A stretch of DNA of 64,000 bases from Caprimulgus europaeus (taxonomy: Eukaryota; Chordata; Aves; Caprimulgiformes; Caprimulgidae): contig OU015523.1 of the NCBI GenBank assembly GCA_907165065.1, forward strand, positions 120,368,246 through 120,432,245, written 5' to 3'. The position numbers and the translations under genes were made by a program. Below, piece after piece: positions 24,263-35,936 of this stretch (positions within the stretch are counted from its first letter, which is position 1; each line of letters starts with the position of its first letter). The notes under the pieces are model-generated. The model saw nothing but the letters and a program-made list of their open reading frames with translations, was not told the DNA's origin and made no database searches.

Positions 24263-25299
24263 TGTATTTTCTTGTAACAAATATATTCTCTAAAGCAAGG
24301 AGTGACAGTCTATCAGCTAAATCAGCATCTGTTTAAACTGAATTGTCATGATTCACCTCACCTCACTGCAGAAATCTCCAGTGTGAATGTCTACGTCAGA
24401 GCTAATAATCCACATCTTATTCTCAATGGAGACAGTCACTTTCAGGCTGTGATTCAGTGCATCTTAAGGCAGATATCTAAAATTCATTATGTCACAAAAC
24501 AGTGTTAACTCCAATGCTGTGCAATAAATCCACAGAAATACCCTAACAGGATACTTAAATTAACGTGTTTTTCACATGACCTTTTGACCTCTGATGTGAA
24601 ACCAATCTCCAGATGTAACCCCTGGTGATATCCAATCAGAAATTTAAATATAAACATTTATTTCTCTCACACAATCCTTCAGAACTCTTTGAAGGAAAGG
24701 TAAGAGGCAAAACAACTATCAAATAACTTTATTTTACTCAATTGCTAGGTCATTAATACGCATAATTCATTTTTATTTTTGAAATAATTTCAGTATTTAA
24801 AAAAAAACACAAGAAATGTGCTGTTGGGAGGGATCATCTAGGCCTGTATTTGGCTTTCAGGAGGGGCAATAAGGGGAGCTGCCAATAGAAAGCATAAAAT
24901 CCTGACCACTGTCTGCAGTTGATTTCTCTTACATTACACCAGCATCCAAATCTGTTGTTTATGAGATATTAAAAGTTACATCCCTGCCTTTTCAGATTCT
25001 TTTAATAGGTCTGCTGTCTATGATTATTATTTTTTAAAAAACTATTTTTATACCAGTTTCTCTTGACATCAGGTTTTGGAGGTCCACTTTTTTTATTGTG
25101 TAATGAGGAGTTTCAGTTATCTGTTTTAAATTTGTCTCCTACAAGCTCCAGCCAGAGTCCCATCTTTCTTGTATTGTGAGTTTTGAGTGGGGAAAAAAAC
25201 AAACAACCAAACAGTTCTGCATTCCCCTTATTTTCTCCCTTTTGACTTTATAAACCATGATCCTATTCCCTCTTGGGTTTCTACTCTACAGAGCACCAC
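24263..25299. other. Unassigned non-coding DNA
   Basis: No gene or repeat is recognised. Frames are short and AT-rich. Confidence 0.5.
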
Positions 25300-25505
25300 C
25301 CTCCTCCCAGGGCAGCTGCTTCATCCACTTGACCATTGTGATCAATCCACTCTGAACCTTTTTCTAACTCTATAACATCTCTCTCAGGATGAGGAGAACT
25401 GATCAGTACGTAGCACTTCAAGGTGTGGCTACATAAGGCTTTTACACTATGGTAAATGATACTTTCTCTTTTGCTTGCAACATCCTTCCTGATGATGCTC
25501 AATAT
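25300..25505 (-). mobile_element. Ancient L3/CR1-type LINE relic, antisense
   Basis: The order of words fits the old CR1/L3 ORF2 end read backwards: CTCTGAACCTTTTTCTAACT, then GATGAGGAGAACTGATCAG, CACTTCAAGGTGTGGCTACA, ACACTATGGTAAATGATACT and CATCCTTCCTGATGATGCTC. In better copies these correspond to the 'pipe' region GAACTG-ACACAGTATTCAAG-TGTGG and the following ATGGCATTATGATATTTTC. It is heavily diverged. Confidence 0.5.
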
Positions 25506-28426
25506 TAATTAAACACTAGGACTTGCTCAAAACAGTGGGAGATCCAAATTGGTGTTCCAAGACCAAGGAAAGCATTGTTTTCCCACTGGACATGCAGACA
25601 ATTATCTAGCTTTGAGCAGCCTCCTACATTAGAAACCTAGAAGCAGAATTGTGTGAAAACTATCTAAAATCGAAGAAAGGAAAACTCCATGCCTTTTGTT
25701 GAATTTCCTGGACTCTGTATCTGAAGTTTGGCATTTGAAAAGACAGTACAATAACTCCCACAGATCTAAGTGAAAATCAGAATAAGGCAAAGAAAATTTT
25801 ATTTATACCTCACGCCTTAAGGGTAAGATTTACCTTAGTGAGGTTAAAAGGGTCTTAAGAGACAAACGGGCATTTGCAGAGCTTTAAATCCCATACAAAG
25901 AAAATAAACAATGAATCAGAAACTTCTGATGTGTGGGATTTTTAGTAGGAAATAAAAACTTCCCTAGAGTACAAGGAACATGAAGATTAATTGAGCTCAT
26001 GTTGGCCTCAGTTTTCTTCAAGAGTTTTTAACTGATTGTATATTACTTGGACCTTTGTTCAGAAAAAGAAATTAGAAGTCAAATTATGGTACTTGAAGAA
26101 ACTGATAATAATTACAGCTGCAGCAGCAATGACTTACTAATGCTTTCGGTCTAGCATGACATTTCCTTGTTACATTTCACTACATAACTTTTGTTACAGT
26201 TCTTTATCTTCAGGACAAATATAATATGTAGTAGTTTACACACACAATAACTCACACATGCACACACACTCTCTCACAGAAATTGCAGTGTTTGATATGG
26301 TACAGTCAGGTAATGCCAAATGTTTACAACCATGTATCAGTTTTAGCCCTGCAGAAACTTAAAACCAGAGGAAAATTCTGCCAGAGAAAGTGAAGATTAT
26401 AAGGTAACATGTTGGGCCATGAAGTGCATTAACCATAAAACGAAAGCTTGATGAATGATTTTAAAATTTTTCTACTGAAATAATAGTCACGTGTGAAAAA
26501 ATCCCCTCTAACCATTTCCAAGAGATTTTCTAAACTCCCTGCTTTATCCTCCCAGGCCCCCATTACTAGTTTGTATGGAATACCTTCACAAAGCCACCTA
26601 TTAATTCAGCATAGAAGGTAGTGAAAATCCCTCCTGGAAACAACTGTAATACAGACTGTCAGATATGTGTCTGTCTTCTGCACTGTAAAACAACGGCTGT
26701 AGGTTCTCTCTTTAGTGAACAAAAAGGTTCCAACAGTGTAAGGTGATGCGTATGATGGAAATATCTTACTGCATTAAGTCCTTCCAAGAAAATTCATGTA
26801 GCATTAAGAAAAAAAAAAAGGACAAAAAACAAACAAAAAAACCCCACAAACACCAAACCAAACCAAAACCAAACCAAAAAAAAACCCAACCCAAAATCTT
26901 CCTTGCAGCTACTAGATTTCTATGCCTTTAGAATAAACCCAGAAAATGTTTGAGAGGGCAGGCAATGTCAATTGCAACTCAGCTTCCTCCAGATTCTCAC
27001 AAAAGCATTTCCCTGAGCTAACATGCTGTTTTAAAAGTCAAATCTGGGGATTATTTGTTACACGCTCCTTGTCAAATCAATGAGGAGAAAAATGTACTTA
27101 AAACCCCCACGTTTTATTACAGCTCAGAAATTCTACAGTGCACTAAGCCAGCCTGTGTGGTGTACTGTAGCAGTCACTTGGTTATTCTTTCTTTAATAAG
27201 GTAACTTAGAAGTTCATAATGTGCCTTACATGGATGATCCATTTTGCCTCCTGAAGGAGCTCCTTCAGCAAATCTTTTGTCATATTTGATCTTTGATTTT
27301 TTTCCTCTTCCTAATAACTCTGGTTATTGAAATGCTTTAGCCGAGGAATGGTGAATCAGTCCATGAAACACTATCAGTGTCTCATTATTAGTGTCTCATT
27401 AGTAGATATTTGAAGGCAGGAATGCATGGTCATAAACATAACTAAATGGTGGAGAGAAATGATCTAGTAGCTAATAATGGGAATTTTTTTGGTTTTTTTG
27501 TTCATTTATGTAAAAAAGAGAATTAAATTCAGAAAAAAAAAGGAAAAAAAATAAAAGCAAGTAGTAGAATGAGTAACGAAACTCATGAAGGGAGCCTGAT
27601 TTCCCATTTCTTGATGATTCATTTTAAAATTATTTTTTTAGTAAGGAGTGAACTCTGAAGAATCTGAAGTTGGCTTATTTGTAAGAGCTTGTGCTGTTGT
27701 GGATGCTCTGTAGTCTAATAACCTCAGGCTGCTGCCTTGGCTTCAGCTTGGCCACTTTCAGGTCTCTTTCTTCTCCCATAGTCCCTGCTTATCTTTGACT
27801 TGTCATCCATTCAGTCACCTTTCGTTACAAGTGGATGACAGGCTTTAAATGTATCAAAAATAATTGAACATTTGAACAGTCAGAATCCTTGATTATGGGG
27901 ATAGTTCTGTAGAGAGCATGGCTACAAATGGTCACATCAGCTGCAACTGCTTTTATATACTTCTCTGTAGAAAGTTTTTACCAGAAATTGCACCTCTCAG
28001 TGTGGTTGTGAATTCTAAGTGTTAGAAATTTATTCCGAAAATTATTTGTGCGTCCTACTTCAGTATTCCACAAATAAATAAGTGGCCACATGAAATATTT
28101 TTTGCCCAGGGTTTAGACATTAATAGTTTATACATGGACACTAGTGAACAATCCGAAATCCTACTAAAGCAAAGTTAGTATCTTAGTTACACATAAGAAT
28201 ATAAGAATAGTCTACTGAGTGAGAGGAAAGAAATACTGATGAGAACTCAGGTCTTTTTGTAGACATTCTAACTTCTATTTGTATAGAAAAGCTACTGCTA
28301 ATGCAAAATACAATGTCATTACATTATCCCAGTAAAGCAAGTAAACTTAATTCATTGGTAGTGCTCAGCAAACTTTCTCCAGCTGATCCAACTGGTGTTT
28401 TAGACATTTTTGTCATTTATGATCAA
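25506..28426. other. Unassigned non-coding DNA
   Basis: Contains a CA-rich patch (26236-26279), the A/C tract at 26808-26897 and an imperfect 13-bp tandem TAGTGTCTCATTA-like pair near 27375-27402. No gene or interspersed repeat is recognised. Confidence 0.5.
26808..26897. repeat. A-rich tract with CCAAA and CCC spacing
   Basis: The tract starts as pure A(11), then changes to CAAA, CCCC and (ACCAA)n words, ending CCCAACCC. It is the longest example of the A/C tract class in this window. Confidence 0.85.
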
Positions 28427-28705
28427 AGAATCATAGAATGGTTTGGGTTGGAAGGGACCTTAAAGATCATCCAGTTCCAACCCCCCTGTCATCAGCAGGT
28501 ACACCTTTCACTAGACCAGGTTGCTCAAAGCCTCATCCAACCTGGCCTTGAACACTTCCAGGGAGGGGGCATTTGACAACTTCCTTGGGCAACCTTTTAC
28601 AGTGTCTGACAACCCTCATAAGAAATAATTTCTTCCTGATATCTAATCTAAACCTACCCTCTTCCAGTTTAAATCCTTTACCCCTTGTTCTACCAGTTTA
28701 CTAGA
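28427..28705 (-). mobile_element. CR1 LINE, 3' fragment, antisense
   Basis: Plus-strand landmarks are GAATCATAGAATGGTTTGGG, TTGGAAGGGACCTTAAAGATC, CCAACCTGGCCTTGAACAC, CCAGGGAGGGGGCAT, TTCTTCCTGATATCTAATC and CCTTTACCCCTTGTTCTACC. It is 5'-truncated at about 28705 and has no coding capacity. Confidence 0.95.
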
Positions 28706-30444
28706 AGGCTGCTTTCTCTTACTTTCTCTCTTGCAACGTGAAATCCCTGCTATAATACTTTTATTGTCAAAGTTGGTTTATCATCAATACTTCCCCTCAT
28801 GGTATGCTGATCAATTTTGCCCTTAAAGTTAGTGCTTTTCTAGCACAGAAAAGTAAAGCAAATTTATTTTTTCACTGTTCCTGTTTTCTATTCCAAGATG
28901 TTCTCTGCTTTAATTAGTATTCTACATTAGAGATGTATCTTTTTTCAGCATAGCGTAGCTGACTTCTGACTAATCCAGCCTCGTGCTTTATGACTTGTCA
29001 TTTGCAGTGTGTTTTCAATGTGGAAGAAAAACATTCTATTAAATATTTTATATGAAACACAACAAATAATGTTTATATAACATCTTTCCAAATGTACCAA
29101 ATTAAGATAAGTGAATTAGTTATTAGGAGAAAAATAAGATACAAGAACAAACTGAAAGTTAGAACATGCACCTTTCAGTTATGCAATCACATCTGGGAAT
29201 AATAAGCACCTTTCTGGAGCTGTTCGTATAAAGGCTCTGCCTATTTGCTCGCCTCTTTACAAAACCCAGTGCAGTGATTCCTCAAGACTAAACGAGTTTT
29301 AACCATCACCAGATTTTGGAAATGAAAATAGCTACAATAAACATGATAGATGGTGTTTGAGTTCATTTGTAAAATTTGGGTAAACAGTGGGAAGATGCAT
29401 ACCTCACATTTATCTCATTTATATAGTTATAGGCAATATGTTAACATTCAAGCCAACATTTTATCTTCTTTCAATCATTTTATTTTGCTCAGTTGAAGCA
29501 AAATACTGAGTTAATCAGTATTTTGGCACAGGGAGTTCTTACCTTATTCCAAAAGAATGGTATGAACACACTTAGAACACAATAATTTCATTGAATCTCT
29601 ATCATGTGTAATTTGGCTCAAAATTTGCTTTTCATCATGGTAGTCAAGCCCTAGTGTACATGTACCTTGATTTTTAGGATAAGTGTAACTAGGGAATCCT
29701 TGCAAAAGAGAGAATTCATGCTGATTTGTTTGAGTTGGTTTAAATCTGTTTGAAAGTGATTTTGTATTTTAAAGAGATTTAGAAGTAAATATTGTCAAGC
29801 ATTTTGAGTAAGCTGGGATGGCAAATGTAACACAGATGATATGGAGGTGATAATCGCTTTCTAAACACCACTAGTTAGAGGAAATGTAAAGAGCAGCAAC
29901 AGACTTATTAGTATGATGGCAATGACTTAAGAGGCAAAAATAATAGAACTAAAACATCTGTGGTTTACTTTCACCAGATGCACCCTCTAATTGTGTGCAA
30001 ATATCTGAGAAGCATAAACAATGAGGAACAACTCATACATGCCATGTGTGTGGGTGAGAGCAGGTGTGGTACAGCCCCTGAAGCCTGGGTGAACCTCAGG
30101 AAGGTCCATGATTCGCTCAGTCCCATATTTTCTCTCTTCTTTCTTATTCTTTCCAGTTTTCTTCTCTATCCAACATAGCTAAAGATATTATATAAATTTC
30201 ACAGAGTACTGGAGTCTCTGTTTCTGAGTCATGTGGTAGCTTGTTACAGTGAGATCCTTGGTTTCTTTCTGAGCTGTATTGAACAAAATTTATATTTCCT
30301 TTCAGATGATAAATTTATTATTTTCGTTTTGAGTTTTTTGTTTGTTGTTTGTTTTGTGTTTTTTTTTTTTCCTTTATATTTACTTTTTGTATTATATGAA
30401 GGAGTAAATAGAAAGACTCAGTTAACTTGTATGATATCCCTTAT
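28706..30444. other. Unassigned non-coding DNA
   Basis: Unique-looking AT-rich DNA with a T-rich patch near 30330-30375. No gene or interspersed repeat is recognised. Confidence 0.5.
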
Positions 30445-30680
30445 TTAATATGCCCCTGTGACACCAACTCTTACTTAACTCTGAAATTAAACAGCCCTGA
30501 TCTTTTTCATCTCTCCTCACATGGCAGTCTTTTCATGCCTCTAATAATTTTCATTGCCCTACTACAAACCTTTTCTACTTCTGTTATCTCTTTCTTTGAG
30601 ATGGTATGACCAGAGCTGAGCACAAGATTCAAGGGAGGACGTGTCATCCATTTATATAATGACATAATAATAGTTTATGA
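30445..30680 (-). mobile_element. Ancient L3/CR1-type LINE relic, antisense
   Basis: AAACAGCCCTGATCTTTTTC, CATCTCTCCTCACATGGCAG, TTTTCATTGCCCTACTACAA, GACCAGAGCTGAGCACAAGA and CCATTTATATAATGACATAA follow the order of the L3/CR1 ORF2 end in antisense. Identity is low, so this is an old insertion of the same age class as the one at 25300-25505. Confidence 0.55.
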
Positions 30681-30852
30681 ATTTGGGACATTGTTGAACT
30701 TACTGCATATACTTACTGCACAGTTCTGAACAGTTCACTAAATTCAGGGGATAATTATTATCCTATTAAGCTTTCAGAGGAACAGTGTTGAAAGTGTAAG
30801 GGTTCACTTTTTCTTTTTTCTATTCTCTTTTTTTTTTTTTTTTTTGAGATAC
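30681..30852. other. Spacer ending in poly-T
   Basis: An 18-base T run (30828-30845) lies seven bases before the LTR. Nothing else is recognised. Confidence 0.5.
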
Positions 30853-31467
30853 TGTACTATTTTTGGCTAGGATAAAGCTAATTTTCTTAATTATAGCTCA
30901 TATAGTGCTGTGCTTAGGACTGATGCTGAAACAGGGTTGCTAACACAGGCATGTTTTAGCTATTGCTGAGCAGTGCTTACACAGTGTCAAGGAATTTTCT
31001 ACTTCTCAGACTGCCCTGATAGTGAGTAAGCTGGGGGTGCACAAGAAGTTGGGAGAGGACACAGCTGGGAAAGCTGACCGCAGCTGATCAAAAGGGTCAG
31101 ATCACAGCTAGATAAACTGATAGATATCCCAAATCATATGAAGTTGTGCTTAGCAATAAAGGTTGGGGGAAGAGGAAAGACGGGGCTAACATTTGGAGTC
31201 ATGGCATTTGTCTTCCCAAGTAATTGTTACATATGATGAAGCCCTGCTCTCCTAGAGGTGATTGAACACTTGTTTGCTAAAGAAAAGTAGTGAATGAATT
31301 CCTTATTTCACTTTGCTTTCATGCACAGCTTCTGCTTTGCCTATTAAACAGTATTTATCTCAACCCATGAGTTTTCTCACTTTTACCCTTCTGATTCTTT
31401 TTCTCATCCCACTGAAGAGCAAGTGGCTGTGGAGGGGTTACATGCCTACTGGGTTTAAACCATGACA
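30853..31467 (+). mobile_element. Solo LTR of a second avian endogenous retrovirus family
   Basis: I recognise this LTR family from many bird genomes. It starts TGTACTATTTTTGGCTAGGA and ends GGTTTAAACCATGACA (TG...CA). Diagnostic words are GCTGAGCAGTGCTTACACAG, GGGGTGCACAAGAAGTTGGG, GTCATGGCATTTGTCTTCCC, CTCAACCCATGAGTTTTCTC and TTTACCCTTCTGATTCTTTT. An ATTAAA polyadenylation signal sits at 31343-31348, and a degraded TATA-like AATAAAGG near 31154. The flanking 5-mers GATAC (30848-30852) and GCTAC (31468-31472) fit a 5-bp target duplication with one change. No retroviral coding region is adjacent. Confidence 0.92.
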
Positions 31468-32409
31468 GCTACGGTACATGTGATGTACCTCAGAAGACAG
31501 AGATAGTGTTTGCTTTAATTTTTCTTATCTCAACTAGAAGACCTGTGGGTTGGTGAGGTCCATAAATTAGAACAGATCCTGAATGTTAAGGGATGCTACT
31601 GTCTCTTCTTCCTTTCTATAATCGGTGAAGAAAGGGCAGTTTTCAGAGCATTCCATACTTTGTTATTGTGGATGACAGCCTCTGTAAGCCTCTTTAGACA
31701 CAACGCTAAGTGTAATGTTCTCATACACATCCCCCATGTACCGTGACTATCCCTTAAGACAATGATTCCGAGGTTCCAAGAGAAGTAAGGTAAATATGAT
31801 TTCATCTTCTTTCTGTACCTGTGTACCTTGACTTCTAGATGTTACTGAACTGACATGTTGACCCTTCAGTCGTAGAAGACAAACTCTTCCCAGAGAGTGG
31901 AAAATCTAGGACACCATGGGTCCAGTAAAGCACCACATCATAGTCTCTGGGAAGACAGACAGCTTTGATGGACCTGTGGCTCCTTAGTAGAAAATTAAAT
32001 TGTGACTGACCAAGATGAAGGAGAATTTTACCAAACTAGTTGGGTTTCTTGTGGCAGATATTTGGGTCATAATTCTACTTATTCCTACACTTAAAAGGAG
32101 GGTAGAAATGTGGCTTGCATCCCAATTTAGGCCTGATGCTAATGAAGACATGATGATAAAAAGAAGTAATATGAGAATTCAAAAATAATTTGTGCATAAT
32201 TAAGAACCTGCGAACTCACTAAATTACAGGGGAAGTATCATTGCTAGGCAACAATTGTTCATGAAAGATCAATTTCTACTTAAGAGAGTTAGAAACATAA
32301 TAAACATAAAACAGCTTCAGGTATCTCCTTAAATGAAGAGTAACACAAAGCAGAGGATTTCTATGGCATTCTGTTAGTGTGAGGACAAGATTTGGTCCTT
32401 TTATCCCTA
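31468..32409. other. Unassigned non-coding DNA
   Basis: No gene or repeat is recognised. A 69-codon minus-strand frame at 31596-31805 has balanced amino-acid composition but no motif that I know and no second exon nearby. Confidence 0.5.
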
Positions 32410-32488
32410 CAGTGTCCCTGCTCACTGCAGGGGATTGGACTAGATGACCTTTAAAGGTCATTTCAAACCCAAACTATTCTAGGATTCC
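32410..32488 (+). mobile_element. CR1 LINE, 3' terminal fragment
   Basis: About 80 bp: GTGTCCCTGCTCACTGCAGG, GATTGGACTAGATGACCTTT, AAAGGTCATTTCAAACCCAA and TATTCTAGGATTCC. It is severely 5'-truncated. Confidence 0.92.
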
Positions 32489-33647
32489 AGGTGAAAATTA
32501 AGTCTGTCCATTATATAACATTATACAGTGTTATACCTTCTACTTTTAGTGTCTCATTAATCACTAGCTTATCTGTCTATTCTCTGATCCCCTTCAAGTA
32601 CAGTAGCCTGCTGGAGTGGTGATACTGAAGCTTTCATTATCGTACAGAGAGGTCCTTGTTGTCAAAATGCTTGACTGGTGTCTTCTGGATTAATTGTGTA
32701 TTTGGAATGAACTCATTCGTTTAAAAAAAAAAAAAAAGATCTCCTGTAGTATCTTCCTGAGGGCTGTGGTCAGCCTGGTGACAAGAACCACTCAAGGTTC
32801 AGCTCAGTAGGACCACTCAGCTGGTCTAGACTCAGGGTCAGGACTTCAATATGTTGTTTTATACACATTTTTTACAATTTGATAGAGACTGTTGAGTTTC
32901 AGGCACAATGTATACTGCATGCCAAAAAGCCATTCCTTAACACTTATCACTAGAAGATGCCTACCGCTACCAGCAGCTCATATAGCTTGGTGGTAAAGTC
33001 TTCTTCCTATTCCTGAGTTTCCCCAGTTTGGTATGAGGTGTGGCAAAGTTCAGAACTGTACCACCAGGCATTCTTTAGTGAATTCCCAGCTTCACAAATG
33101 AAATAATGTATTTTCAACATTCAAAAATCTCTCAACAACTCTAAAATCTTGAAGCAAAATTAAAATAAAAGCAATACATGCATTAATGAAACAGTTACTT
33201 CTTCTTAGAGACAAATGTATGGAGAGAAAAGAAAGCAAGCAAGCTCTACCTACAGAAACCTGAACTTTCCAAAAGTTTGTCTGCAATTCATCGAGCTAAA
33301 ACAATCAGTACCTGTACACAGCTTTCATGAGAGTACAACAACCTGGTCTTTTTTCAAGATTTTGTCTTGGATCATTGAATCAGATCTATTCTCAAGCTAG
33401 AGATACACAAAGCATAAGTATTCCTTTTCTCTGTGAGGTTTCTATGGAATTCTTTTTCTTCATCTGGGTCTTCCTAACCTCAAAATTTATTCAAGACATC
33501 TGTTTTCAACAATTTTTTGGGTTTTTTTTCCCCAAATAGTTGCCGATGCCCAACATTAGAAATGTTAATGTTTTGAGGCACAATAATCTCCTACCGTGGA
33601 GAAAAAAAAAGAAAATAATAATAATGAAAAAAACCCAAAACCTTTAA
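32489..33647. other. Unassigned non-coding DNA
   Basis: Holds a poly-A of about 15 (32721-32735) and an A-rich lead-in to the next CR1 (33601-33640). No gene is recognised. Confidence 0.5.
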
Positions 33648-33788
33648 CCCCTGGAAACATTCAATGTCAGGCTGGACAGGCCTCTGAGCAACCTGATCTA
33701 GTTGAAGATGTCCCTGTTCACCTCAGAGGGATTGGACTAGATGACCTTTAAAGGTCCCTTCCAACCCAAACCATTCTATGATTCTATA
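33648..33788 (+). mobile_element. CR1 LINE, 3' terminal fragment
   Basis: About 140 bp: CCCTGGAAACATTCAATGTC, GGCTGGACAGGCCTCTGAGC, CTGATCTAGTTGAAGATGTC, GACCTTTAAAGGTCCCTTCC and a clean CCATTCTATGATTCTATAG tail. The good tail suggests moderate age. Confidence 0.96.
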
Positions 33789-35066
33789 GACATATGCCTA
33801 CATGCCCTTTTTATAACACATGCTTACAGTTTGCTTGAAAGAATAGTTATTGGTAAAGGAGTATTTACATGCAGCTACAACGGAAACATTTCTGATTTAA
33901 AATAAATGCTCTGCTTAGTAAGCATGAGTTTTGCTCTCTGATTGGACTAACAAATTTGTATTCATCTTTGAATGTCGTATTCATCTTTGAATATCATATT
34001 CATAAACTGAAATCTGAAGTGTCTTTCCTTAAAAATTTCATCATTTACTTGTCAGGCATATTCAAGTTTAGGATTTAGTGTTTGTGTTCATTCGAGCTAA
34101 CAAATTAAATTGCTAAGTCATCTTTAAAAACACAACCGGAAAAGCAACATGCAAATCTCCCCCCATGACAAAGAAAAAGAAAAAAAAAAAAGAAATAAAA
34201 TTTCAAAAAGTAGTTTGCAGTCTGTGTTCAGGGCTAATACATGAATCTTGTTCTGACAGGTGCTTCTTACAGAGCCAATTTGTTTTCTAACATTGCAAAC
34301 CATAGAAATGGAAAATGTGCCCATACTTTTTCCCATCCTTTAGCTCTCATTGCATTTATGTGGTATTAGTGCTTTCAAGAAACTGTCTGCTTCTTTTCTT
34401 GCTTTACTTAGAGGAATATTCTAGTTTAACCAATATATTTTTTTCCTTATAAAAACTTTAAAATTCCTTTGCCTTGTGCCATCTGACATAAGAAACAGTC
34501 ATTTCCACTCTTCTGCAATGAACCACTATCTAAGTCAGGTCATTTCACCTTGAGCATTTTTTTCTTCTTTTTTTCTTCTTTTCACCCCTTATTTACATAT
34601 TCTTCCATCCTCTTTCACAGCTAAACTTTCACTTAAAACCTAAAGCCTCTGGCACTTCTGATCATTTTTGCATCTTACATTTCAGTTTTTTGGTCAGATA
34701 CTAATCCAACCAGCCTATATTTTGTATAACTGAGCAGAAATTAACTTGTATTTGATAAAAGAGCATCTTGAGGACATATTCCTCTTACCTTAGAAACAGC
34801 ATTTCTAAAATCAACACTTAAATTTCTAGAATCCTTGCTTTAAATCAAATAAAAATGCCAACAGGAACTTTACATTCTCTCTGTTTCTCTAGCAATATAT
34901 TGAGTGACTTTCATTTTACCTGCCTTACTTCCTACTATCTCATCAGGATCAGTGGAAAGAACAGGCACAATTAGATGCACATCCAGCCTGAATTCATTAA
35001 GATATCTGATTTAGAATGAGAGGAACTGTACTGTAGAATTTTACATTACACTGTATCAGCAATAGC
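33789..35066. other. Unassigned non-coding DNA with a small tandem repeat
   Basis: Contains a 19-bp tandem repeat at 33958-34003 (two full GTATTCATCTTTGAAT-TC units and a partial one) and an A/G-rich patch at 34169-34200. No gene is recognised. Confidence 0.5.
33958..34003. repeat. 19-bp tandem repeat, 2.4 units
   Basis: GTATTCATCTTTGAATGTC is followed directly by GTATTCATCTTTGAATATC and a partial third unit. Confidence 0.9.
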
Positions 35067-35605
35067 GTGTCCAGCAGGAGAGTCAGGCAGTGATCGTCCC
35101 CCTGTACATGGCACTGGTGAGGCCCCACCTTGAGTGCTGGGTTCAATTTTGAGCCCCTCCAACAAGGACATGGAGGTGCTGGAGAGTGTCCAGAGAAGGG
35201 AAAGGGTCTGGAGCACAAGTGTTATGAGTTCAGGGCTGAGGGAACTGGAGTTGTTTAGTCTAGAGAAAAGGAGGTTGAGGGGAGTCCTTATTGCTCTATA
35301 CAACTCCCTGAAAAGAGGGTGTAGAGAGGTGGGAGTCAGTCTCTTCTCCCAAATGACAAGTGACAGGACAATAGGAAATGGCCCCAAGTTGTGCCAGGGG
35401 AGGTTTAGATTGGAAAGGGTTGTGAAACATTGGAACAGGCTGTCCAGGGAAGTGGTTGAGTCACCATCCCTGAAGGTATTTAAAAGCTGTGTAGAAGTGG
35501 TGCTTAGGGACATGCTTTAGTGGTGTACTTGACTTAGTGTTAGGTTAATGGTTGAACTCAATGACTTCAAAGGCCTTTTCCAGCCAAAAAAATCCTATAA
35601 TTCTT
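35067..35605 (+). mobile_element. CR1 LINE, ORF2 end and 3' UTR
   Basis: About 540 bp of CR1 in sense, with a frame open for 128 codons (35134-35520). Visible ORF2 words are [23 protein letters not shown] and [13 protein letters not shown]. Compared with related copies it lacks about 25 bp after GGTTTAGATTGGA, the place that normally encodes a DIRKNFF-like stretch, and resumes in frame. The 3' end is CTTCAAAGGCCTTTTCCAGC plus a decayed ATCCTATAATTCT tail. Same subfamily type as 8328-8851. Confidence 0.95.
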
Positions 35606-35892
35606 TATTTATTTGGTTTAGACTTATCTCAATATTATGACCTGTTGTTGAGTAGGTATAAAAAAAAAAAAAAGTTATTTTAGTGGTACAGGAACTGGAA
35701 TGAGCACTGTGTAGCTAAGAATATGGACTTGTAGTCAGAAGATTTTAATTGGGATCATCGTCATAACACTGACCTTAGACAAATATATCTAAAATAATAA
35801 AGATTCAATTTTCTAGGTACCGCTTCCACATATAAAATAAAATAAAATACAATTGGAGATAAAAGCATTTACATTTAAGTTTATTTTAATGT

Positions 35893-35936
35893 GTTTTTTT
35901 TGTTTTGGTTTGGTTTTTTTGGTTTTTTTTTTTTTA
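35893..35936. repeat. T-rich/GG-spaced low-complexity tract
   Basis: T runs with GG spacers, including TTTTGGTTTGG. Confidence 0.85.

Noticed and set aside
31596-31805. 69-codon minus-strand frame with balanced composition
   Set aside because: I could not match it to any protein family, and one short frame is expected by chance in this much DNA.
35046-35513. 155-codon minus-strand frame
   Set aside because: It is the reverse strand of a CR1 whose sense frame carries recognisable ORF2 words.
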